Of a DNA stretch of 13,161 nucleotides, positions 7,689-13,161 are shown piece by piece (position 1 is the first letter of the stretch; each line of letters opens with the position of its first letter). Source of the DNA: an uncultured Chryseolinea sp. (GTDB lineage: Bacteria; Bacteroidota; Bacteroidia; Cytophagales; Cyclobacteriaceae); assembly GCA_946478915.1 (NCBI GenBank), contig CAMLER010000066.1:1-13161 (forward strand). Direction: 5' to 3'. Under the pieces are notes generated by a model that was not told the origin of the DNA, made no database searches, and saw only the letters and a program-made list of their open reading frames with translations. A program made the position numbers and the translations under genes.

Positions 7689-8381
7689 ATGGCATTAACC
7701 GAATATAAAAAGAAGCGGTCTTTCAAGAAGACGCCCGAGCCAACCGGTGGCAAACCCGATGGAAAAAAATTGCAGTTCGTCATACAAAAACATGACGCTT
7801 CACGCTTGCACTACGATTTCCGCCTGGAATTACATGGCGTATTGAAAAGCTGGGCAGTGCCTAAGGGCCCGTCGATGAATCCCGCAGACAAAAGATTAGC
7901 AATGTTGGTCGAGGACCATCCATTCGATTACAAAAATTTCGAGGGCATCATTCCAGAAGGAAACTATGGCGCAGGGACCGTCATTATTTGGGACGAAGGT
8001 ACATATGAACCTCTCGAAGAAACTGGGGAAAAATCTGCACAAGAGAAATTTCTGGCAAAAAAATTCGAAGGTGGATCAATAAAAATCCGGATGCATGGCA
8101 AAAAGCTAAAAGGAGAATTTGCATTAGTACGAACGAAGGGACGAGGCGAGAACTCCTGGCTTCTTATTAAACATCGAGATAAGTATGCAACGGAGAAAGA
8201 CATTACAGAAAAGGACCGTTCTGTCAGATCCCGAAAGACCATAGCTGGTATGGCAAAGGATAAAAAAGCCAGGCAGTGGGGCAGCAACCGGAAGTCTGCA
8301 ACGTCGGTTAAAAAAATCGCAAAAAGTGAACGGTCAGGTAGACGATTGAAAACTAAAGCTGAAAAAGACGTGCCGGGGTGA
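7689..8381 (+). CDS. ligD: DNA ligase D, separate 3'-phosphoesterase (PE) subunit
   Basis: 230-residue protein equivalent to the PE module of LigD, a metal-dependent nuclease/phosphatase that trims 3'-ribonucleotide and 3'-phosphate ends for non-homologous end joining. The active-site set is visible: His35, His41, Asp43, Arg45 (in KHDASRLHYDFRLE) and His77 (in EDHPFDY). Its spacing equals that known for the Pseudomonas LigD PE domain (His42, His48, Asp50, Arg52, His84). Also present are WAVPKGPS, FEGIIPEGNYGAGTV and a closing SWLLIKHRDKYA. Residues 180-230 are a Lys/Arg/Ser-rich tail like the linker between PE and ligase in one-piece LigD. The stop TGA (8379-8381) overlaps the GTG start of the ligase-polymerase gene (GTGA), pointing to translational coupling. 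In most bacteria this module is fused; see the split-LigD finding. No Ku gene is in the window. Confidence 0.92.
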   Translation: MALTEYKKKRSFKKTPEPTGGKPDGKKLQFVIQKHDASRLHYDFRLELHGVLKSWAVPKGPSMNPADKRLAMLVEDHPFDYKNFEGIIPEGNYGAGTVIIWDEGTYEPLEETGEKSAQEKFLAKKFEGGSIKIRMHGKKLKGEFALVRTKGRGENSWLLIKHRDKYATEKDITEKDRSVRSRKTIAGMAKDKKARQWGSNRKSATSVKKIAKSERSGRRLKTKAEKDVPG

Positions 8382-10384
8382 ATGAAGGTTTAGAAACAAT
8401 TTCGACAAAAGTAGAATCCAAAATCCCACGCGACATTAAACCGATGTTAGCGACCCTTGTTGATAAGCCATTTGATTCAGAAGGATGGTCGTATGAAGTT
8501 AAATGGGATGGATTTCGAACGCTCAGTTATCTGGACAATGGTGAGGTAGAAATTCGTTCCAGGAACAACAAGGTTTTCAACAAAAAATTCTATCCGATAT
8601 ACGATGCACTGAAGGGCTGGAAAATAGATGCTGTGTTCGATGGCGAAATAACAGTTCTAAATGAAAAAGGCGTTCCGGATTTTAATGCGTTGCAGGTTTG
8701 GCGGAGTGAGGCTGATGGACAACTTGTATATTACCTATTTGATGTGCTGTGGTTAAATGGATATGACCTGACGCAATCTCCGCTTTCCGAAAGACGACAG
8801 TTGCTTCAGCAAATTATTCCGGATAATGACTTTCTCAGATTAAGTGAAAATTTTGCCGTTACCGGTACCGAATTCTTTGAGCTGGCGGACAAAATGGGGC
8901 TCGAAGGGATCATCGCCAAAAAAAATGACAGCCCATATACGCCGAACGTCCGATCTAAACATTGGTTAAAAATTAAAACGCAGAAGCATCAGGAAGCGAT
9001 AATTGCAGGATATACTAAAAATGAAAACTCGTCGAAGAAATTCAGCGCGCTGCTAATGGGTGTTTACGAAGGAAGTGACTTGATATTTATCGGTCCGGTG
9101 GGCACTGGATTTGATTCCAAGACACAGGCCGAATTGCTGGATAGAATGAAACCGCTTATAACAAATAAATGTCCCTTTAATGAAGTGCCTGACTACAATA
9201 AGCCGTCAAGGTTCCGGCCTGATCCACCCAAGGCGGAAGTCACCTGGTTAAAGCCCAAACTGGTTGCCGAAGTTACCTATCGGGCTACTACCAACGATGG
9301 GTCTATGCGACATCCGTCGTTCAAGGGCCTCCGTGAAGATAAATCGGCGAAAGACGTTGTGCGGGAAACCGCAGCCCCTACAAATACTATATTAAAGGGC
9401 GAAAAAAGTCATGCAATGAAGATTTTAAAAGCGCCGGGGAAATCAGGACGGAAGACATTGTTGAATCCGAATGATGAAACTCAGGTTCGGAACATTGGTG
9501 GCCACGATCTGAAGTTCACTAACCTAAGCAAGATTTTTTGGCCCGAGGAAAAGACCACTAAGCGTGACATGTTGAATTATTATTACCAGGTAGCTCCATA
9601 CATGCTTCCCTACATGAAGGACAGACCTCAGACATTGAATCGTTTCCCCAATGGTATCTACGGTAAAAGTTTCTATCAAAAAGATGTGACTGGAAAGGTC
9701 CCCCCATGGATTGAGACACATGAGTACTACAGCGAAGGAGATCAACGCGAGAAAAATTTTTTGGTATGCACGGATGAGGCGAGTCTTCTTTACATTGCTT
9801 CCCTGGGTTGTATCGAGATGAATCCGTGGAGCAGCCGAACCGAAACCCCCGACAATCCGGACTGGTGTATTATAGATCTGGATCCTAATAAAAATACTTC
9901 ATTCGATCAGGTAGTTGAGGCGGCTATCGTTACCCGGCAGATACTGGATGGAATGGGTGTAACCTCATATTGTAAAACTTCGGGATCTACAGGCCTCCAC
10001 ATATACATTCCGTTGGGCGCGAAATATACTTATGAGGATTCGAAAGAGTTTGCCCGGGCCGTGGTTACGAAAGTGCATTCATTAATTCCTTCAATTACGA
10101 GTATCGAGAGAAAGGTGTCGGACAGAAATGGGAAGATGTATCTTGATTTCCTTCAAAATCGACCACAGGCAACCGTCGCATCTGTGTATTCTCTCCGTCC
10201 CAAACCGGGCGCATCGGTTTCCATGCCATTGCATTGGGATGAGGTGAAGAAGGGTCTGCAAATTCGCGATTTTAATATTCGAAATGCCATGGCTCGGCTT
10301 ACGGAGCATGGTGATCTTTTCAAGGGTGTTTTGGGTAAGGGAATAGACATCAGTAAAGCGTTGAAAAAACTTAATGCCCTTTAA
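8378..10384 (+). CDS. ligD: DNA ligase D, ATP-dependent ligase plus primase-type polymerase
   Basis: 668-residue NHEJ enzyme. The ligase domain (about 20-320) has catalytic Lys42 in EVKWDG, FDGE (87-90), YLFDVLW (119-125), LEGIIAKK (174-181) and WLKIKT (196-201), followed by an OB fold ending RHPSFKGLRED. After a short basic linker comes an archaeo-eukaryotic-primase-type polymerase (about 370-665), with NIGGHDLKFTNLSKIFWPEE, the metal pair Asp500/Asp502 in IIDLDP, SGSTGLHIYIP (535-545) and a third Asp590 in YLDFLQNRPQ. All catalytic sites look intact. The start is a GTG at 8378 overlapping the phosphoesterase stop, with no Shine-Dalgarno of its own; an internal ATG (residue 23) at 8444 would still keep the ligase core. 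The upstream frame is closed by TGA at 8360-8362. Together with the preceding gene, the total (about 898 residues) equals one usual PE-LIG-POL LigD. Confidence 0.95.
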   Translation: MNEGLETISTKVESKIPRDIKPMLATLVDKPFDSEGWSYEVKWDGFRTLSYLDNGEVEIRSRNNKVFNKKFYPIYDALKGWKIDAVFDGEITVLNEKGVPDFNALQVWRSEADGQLVYYLFDVLWLNGYDLTQSPLSERRQLLQQIIPDNDFLRLSENFAVTGTEFFELADKMGLEGIIAKKNDSPYTPNVRSKHWLKIKTQKHQEAIIAGYTKNENSSKKFSALLMGVYEGSDLIFIGPVGTGFDSKTQAELLDRMKPLITNKCPFNEVPDYNKPSRFRPDPPKAEVTWLKPKLVAEVTYRATTNDGSMRHPSFKGLREDKSAKDVVRETAAPTNTILKGEKSHAMKILKAPGKSGRKTLLNPNDETQVRNIGGHDLKFTNLSKIFWPEEKTTKRDMLNYYYQVAPYMLPYMKDRPQTLNRFPNGIYGKSFYQKDVTGKVPPWIETHEYYSEGDQREKNFLVCTDEASLLYIASLGCIEMNPWSSRTETPDNPDWCIIDLDPNKNTSFDQVVEAAIVTRQILDGMGVTSYCKTSGSTGLHIYIPLGAKYTYEDSKEFARAVVTKVHSLIPSITSIERKVSDRNGKMYLDFLQNRPQATVASVYSLRPKPGASVSMPLHWDEVKKGLQIRDFNIRNAMARLTEHGDLFKGVLGKGIDISKALKKLNAL

Positions 10385-10514
10385 GTGTAGCGTCGGATTA
10401 CTCAGTTGTGTAAACTTTTCTACAATCGTAATGGGCAATTGCATGCGCAGTTAGTCGATTGATGTATAAATTGAGGGCACACGTATTGTATTCGGCATCC
10501 CGAACAACACGGAT
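10385..10514. other. Spacer between ligD and the PqiA-domain gene
   Basis: 130 bases without a coding frame or a clear hairpin plus T-tract. TATAAATTG near 10465-10473 is a loose promoter-like string about 42 bases before the next ATG, without a well-placed TTG. Nothing firmer is seen. Confidence 0.3.
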
Positions 10515-11858
10515 ATGATACTGCTTCAACGATCACTTTTAATTGCCTTTACCGGAATTCTTTTAATAGTTGCAATCTGGAGTGGAATCCAGGTCAATAA
10601 GCTGTCGGACCAGCGGGCAGCGATAAAAAATGATTATGCCGTTCTGAATAATATTACCAATGGTCTATTGTCGGTGAATGCCTGGAGGGATCATATTGTC
10701 AAAGTGGTGACCAACCGCATCGATGATTTTGAATTTACTCCAGAGCAGGACAAGGCGCTAAAGGCCGAGGTCTCGCAATTGTTACATGCCGTTATTAACA
10801 AGGCTGATAGTCTGGTGGACCTGAAACAAAAGTCGCTGGGAGGAAAGATCAAGAAATTCGCAGTAAAAACATTCGTAAATGAAGACAAGATCCGTGAACG
10901 AGTCCCAGAATTCGCCGAAACAATTGTTAACCAATTTAAGAAACCTGAAAATAAGGAGAGGATAAAATTTATAGCACGAAGTAAGCTTGAGGAGTTTGGG
11001 AGCATTACATATGACAGTGCCAATGATATTAATCGTAGTCAAAGTATCCTCGCCTCTTATAATGTGCCGGATGTGCCGACCTTCAATAACAATGCAACGG
11101 TATGGCTGGATACATTACAGGAACGGTCATATTTCTTCACTTATGTTGTGTTGGGTATTATGGCTGTTTTTTTACTGACGTGGATTATCCTCAGAAATAA
11201 AAGGTCATTGCATACACCGCTCTTTGTTTCTTCCGTACTCCTCACTTTTGTTGTGCTGTTCGTTGGACTAACTTCGCCGATGATCGAGATCGATGCAAGA
11301 ATAAAGGAGATGAGTTTTCTACTGATTGGGGAGAGGATTTCTTTTCAGGACCAGGTAATATTTTTTCAAAGCAAAAGCATTGTCGATGTCGTGCGTATCT
11401 TAATCGAAACTGGAAAATATGACTCCGCTTTCGTGGGAATTCTGATTTTGATTTTTAGCATTGTATTTCCAATAGGGAAACTATTAGCTACAAAACTTTA
11501 CCTCTTAGGCAGTTCGAAATGGAGAACAAACCGCGTCATCAATTTCTTTGCTTTCAAGTCAGGAAAATGGAGCATGGCGGATGTAAACGTGGTTGCCATA
11601 TTTATGGCTTATATCGGATTTAAGGGTATTCTGGATAGTCAACTTTCGAATCTGAACCTAAAAACAGATTCGTTGGCAAGCATTTCCACCAATGAAACGA
11701 CCCTGCAACCGGGCTTTATTCTGTTTGTTGCCTTCGTGCTATTCGGCCTGATCCTTTCAGTAATTTTGCAAAAGATCACAAAAGCGGAAGCCATCGTGCA
11801 ACCTATACCGGGTAAACAACTTGTAACAGGACTAAAAACAAACCTGGCTGAAGTCTAG
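10515..11858 (+). CDS. PqiA-domain (paraquat-inducible protein A-like) membrane protein with long N-terminal extracytoplasmic region
   Basis: 447 residues. The C-terminal part carries the PqiA signature: FSIVFPIGKLLATKLYLL (314-331), then FFAFKSGKWSMADVNVVAIFMAYIGF (344-369). PqiA proteins work in the cell envelope; in E. coli PqiA pairs with the MCE protein PqiB in lipid traffic between membranes. Predicted helices: 5-26, 206-227, 234-255, 303-322, 355-374 and 399-420. Between the first two lies a roughly 175-residue, Lys-rich and largely helical segment (about 28-203) with no family I recognise; classical PqiA has instead a duplicated domain with Cys-rich N-terminal motifs, which are absent here. 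So this is a one-copy PqiA domain with an added region. No MCE (PqiB-like) gene lies next to it in the window. The assignment to the domain is firm; the role is open. Confidence 0.82.
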   Translation: MILLQRSLLIAFTGILLIVAIWSGIQVNKLSDQRAAIKNDYAVLNNITNGLLSVNAWRDHIVKVVTNRIDDFEFTPEQDKALKAEVSQLLHAVINKADSLVDLKQKSLGGKIKKFAVKTFVNEDKIRERVPEFAETIVNQFKKPENKERIKFIARSKLEEFGSITYDSANDINRSQSILASYNVPDVPTFNNNATVWLDTLQERSYFFTYVVLGIMAVFLLTWIILRNKRSLHTPLFVSSVLLTFVVLFVGLTSPMIEIDARIKEMSFLLIGERISFQDQVIFFQSKSIVDVVRILIETGKYDSAFVGILILIFSIVFPIGKLLATKLYLLGSSKWRTNRVINFFAFKSGKWSMADVNVVAIFMAYIGFKGILDSQLSNLNLKTDSLASISTNETTLQPGFILFVAFVLFGLILSVILQKITKAEAIVQPIPGKQLVTGLKTNLAEV

Positions 11859-11904
11859 CAAGCACATTACACACGCTAAACTTAGATTTTATTTTTTTCC
11901 TGGG

Positions 11905-11932
11905 TTGGTCAGGTTATTTTTTTTGATATTTG
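11905..11932 (+). promoter_or_regulatory. Candidate promoter for the cytochrome c gene
   Basis: TTG (11905-11907) is followed after 19 bases by TATTTG (11927-11932), an imperfect form of the Bacteroidota TTG-N19-TAnnTTTG arrangement, 33 bases before the ATG at 11966. The T-rich spacer makes chance matches likely. Confidence 0.3.
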
Positions 11933-11965
11933 CCCCAAACCAAATCAACCAACTTCTGAAGAACC

Positions 11966-12970
11966 ATGAAAAAGCCACTGATCATTATCGGCTCTGTAAT
12001 TCTTATTGTCATTTTATTAGCCAGCAGCTTACTGGCCTATGTTAAGCTGGGGTTGCCAGATGTAGGCGATCCGGAAGACATTACCATTGAACGAACACCT
12101 GAACGAATTGAACGGGGAAGGTATCTTGCCAATTCCGTGAGCGTTTGCATGGACTGTCACGCTGTTAGGGATTGGACAAAATTTTCCGGACCACCAATAC
12201 CCGGAACGCTTGGAAAAGGTGGCGATCGATTTGATCAATCTATGGGTCTTCCGGGTGTTTTTTATGCAAAGAATATCACACCGTTCGGCATATCGAGGTA
12301 CACGGATGGAGAACTTTTACGAGTGATCACCACCGGCGTCACGAAAGAAGGTCGTCCAATGTTTCCGCTGATGCCGTACCTGTATTACGGTAAGATGGAT
12401 CGCGAGGATATCTATTCCATTATATCGTACCTCCGAACCATTGAACCGATTGAGAGCACAATTCCTGAATCGGTTGCCGATGCACCTTTTAATTTCTTGA
12501 TTCATACGATGCCACAAAAGGCCGACTTTCAAACGAAGCCTGACACAACGGACCAGCTCGCTTACGGTGCCTATATGGCGAATGCATCGGGGTGCATCGA
12601 ATGTCATTCTCCGGTCGACAAGGGACAAATTATCAAAGAACTTGCATTTAGCGGCGGCCGGGATTTCGGAGCTCCTGATGGAAGTATTGTTCGCTCGGCG
12701 AATATCACCCCTGACAACGAGACGGGTATTGGCAAATGGAGCCGCGAACAATTCATCAAGACATTTAAGCAATATGCAGATTCCTCTTATGTCCTGCCAA
12801 GTGTAAAACCAGGTGAATACAACACCATCATGCCCTGGACTATGTATGCTAACATGACTGAAGGTGATTTGTCGGCCTTATACACTTACCTGAGATCGGT
12901 TAAGTCAGTGTCGAATACTGTTGTTAAATTCACGCCTGGTTCACAAGCGCAACCTTTGTCGATGAAATAG
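11966..12970 (+). CDS. Membrane-anchored dihaem cytochrome c
   Basis: 334 residues with two haem c binding sites, CMDCH (61-65) and CIECH (210-214), so two tandem class I cytochrome c domains (about 45-160 and 195-315). Likely sixth ligands are Met136 (PLMPY) and Met289 (IMPW). An N-terminal helix at 4-25 (uncleaved anchor, no lipobox) would hold the protein on the periplasmic face of the inner membrane. Repeated family features occur in both halves: the ARG/GxYLAN-type approach to each CXXCH, ANITP (102-105 as KNITP; 245-249), and a late [ML]PW/[ML]PY. This layout resembles the cytochrome subunits of membrane dehydrogenases for alcohols or sugars, but no dehydrogenase gene is adjacent in the window, so its donor is unknown. 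The stop is TAG at 12968-12970. Cytochrome maturation genes would be needed elsewhere. Confidence 0.92.
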   Translation: MKKPLIIIGSVILIVILLASSLLAYVKLGLPDVGDPEDITIERTPERIERGRYLANSVSVCMDCHAVRDWTKFSGPPIPGTLGKGGDRFDQSMGLPGVFYAKNITPFGISRYTDGELLRVITTGVTKEGRPMFPLMPYLYYGKMDREDIYSIISYLRTIEPIESTIPESVADAPFNFLIHTMPQKADFQTKPDTTDQLAYGAYMANASGCIECHSPVDKGQIIKELAFSGGRDFGAPDGSIVRSANITPDNETGIGKWSREQFIKTFKQYADSSYVLPSVKPGEYNTIMPWTMYANMTEGDLSALYTYLRSVKSVSNTVVKFTPGSQAQPLSMK

Positions 12971-13014
12971 CGGGTACCAGCAAGTTTGCTACGGACGACA
13001 CTAAATTTGCCACC

Positions 13015-13124
13015 AAGGCACGAAGGCACGAAGCATCACGAAGAAGCTGGAATGCAAATTTATGATGACAGCGATTAAAATGTCTGGAAATACTTTTTGA
13101 TTCTTCGTGTATTCGGTGCCTCAG
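13015..13124. repeat. Degenerate inverted-repeat element with AAGGCACG tandem
   Basis: AAGGCACG is repeated in tandem at 13015-13022 and 13023-13030, followed by AAG. CACGAAGAA (13037-13045) is matched in inverse by TTCTTCGTG (13101-13109). Further out, the arms 13021-13045 and 13101-13124 remain imperfectly complementary (AGGCAC against GTGCCT). It lies in the gene-free right end (12971-13161). From memory, CCACCAAGGCACGAAGG-like intergenic strings recur in various environmental bacteria. No open frame is supported here. Confidence 0.55.
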
Positions 13125-13161
13125 TAGTAATATGTTTTGTGCCTTCTATTCAATATTTCTG

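Noticed and set aside
11886..11899. T-rich tract after the PqiA-domain gene as an intrinsic terminator
   Set aside because: No stable G+C-rich stem precedes it.
12317..12772. 151-codon - strand frame opposite the cytochrome c gene
   Set aside because: The + strand carries two CXXCH motifs and a full fold; the opposite frame is Arg-rich with no motif.

Overview
The window looks like ordinary chromosomal DNA from a member of the Bacteroidota, perhaps a Cytophagales-like lineage. The supporting signs are A+T-rich gene starts mostly lacking strong Shine-Dalgarno sequences, two upstream octamers matching the Bacteroidota -7 consensus TAnnTTTG, a DUF6090-like single-pass membrane protein, and a fused IcmF-type acyl-CoA mutase. 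The taxon is an inference; no rRNA or marker gene is present. I see no tRNA, rRNA, CRISPR array, insertion sequence or phage gene.

Layout, left to right. (1) The C-terminal tail of a universal stress protein runs off the left edge on the + strand. Its last codons run into a short array of AGCTGACAGC-type repeats. (2) On the - strand is a full-length fused isobutyryl-CoA mutase (icmF). (3) Divergent from it on the + strand is a membrane-anchored, short neutral/alkaline-ceramidase-like protein. (4) Convergent with that, on the - strand, is an Fpg/Nei-family DNA glycosylase whose N-terminal catalytic proline is not encoded. (5) Next on the + strand is a DUF6090-like membrane protein. (6) On the - strand are a 60-residue membrane protein and a SemiSWEET sugar transporter. 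(7) On the + strand is a two-gene ligD locus: a separate 3'-phosphoesterase gene overlaps a ligase-polymerase gene by four bases. (8) Then, on the + strand, come a PqiA-domain membrane protein and a membrane-anchored dihaem cytochrome c. The right end carries a degenerate inverted-repeat element and no gene.

The genes do not form one pathway. Most are single transcription units; only the ligD pair, and possibly the small membrane gene with SemiSWEET, look like operons. The functional theme is partial: two DNA-repair loci (glycosylase and ligD) lie within about 1.6 kb of each other, and the remaining genes are metabolic or envelope genes.

I do not see a convincing entirely new system. The points most worth a second look are the split LigD with its G-run immediately before the stop, the glycosylase lacking proline, the inverted repeat just upstream of ligD, and the ceramidase-like protein whose active-site motifs depart from the classical enzyme.
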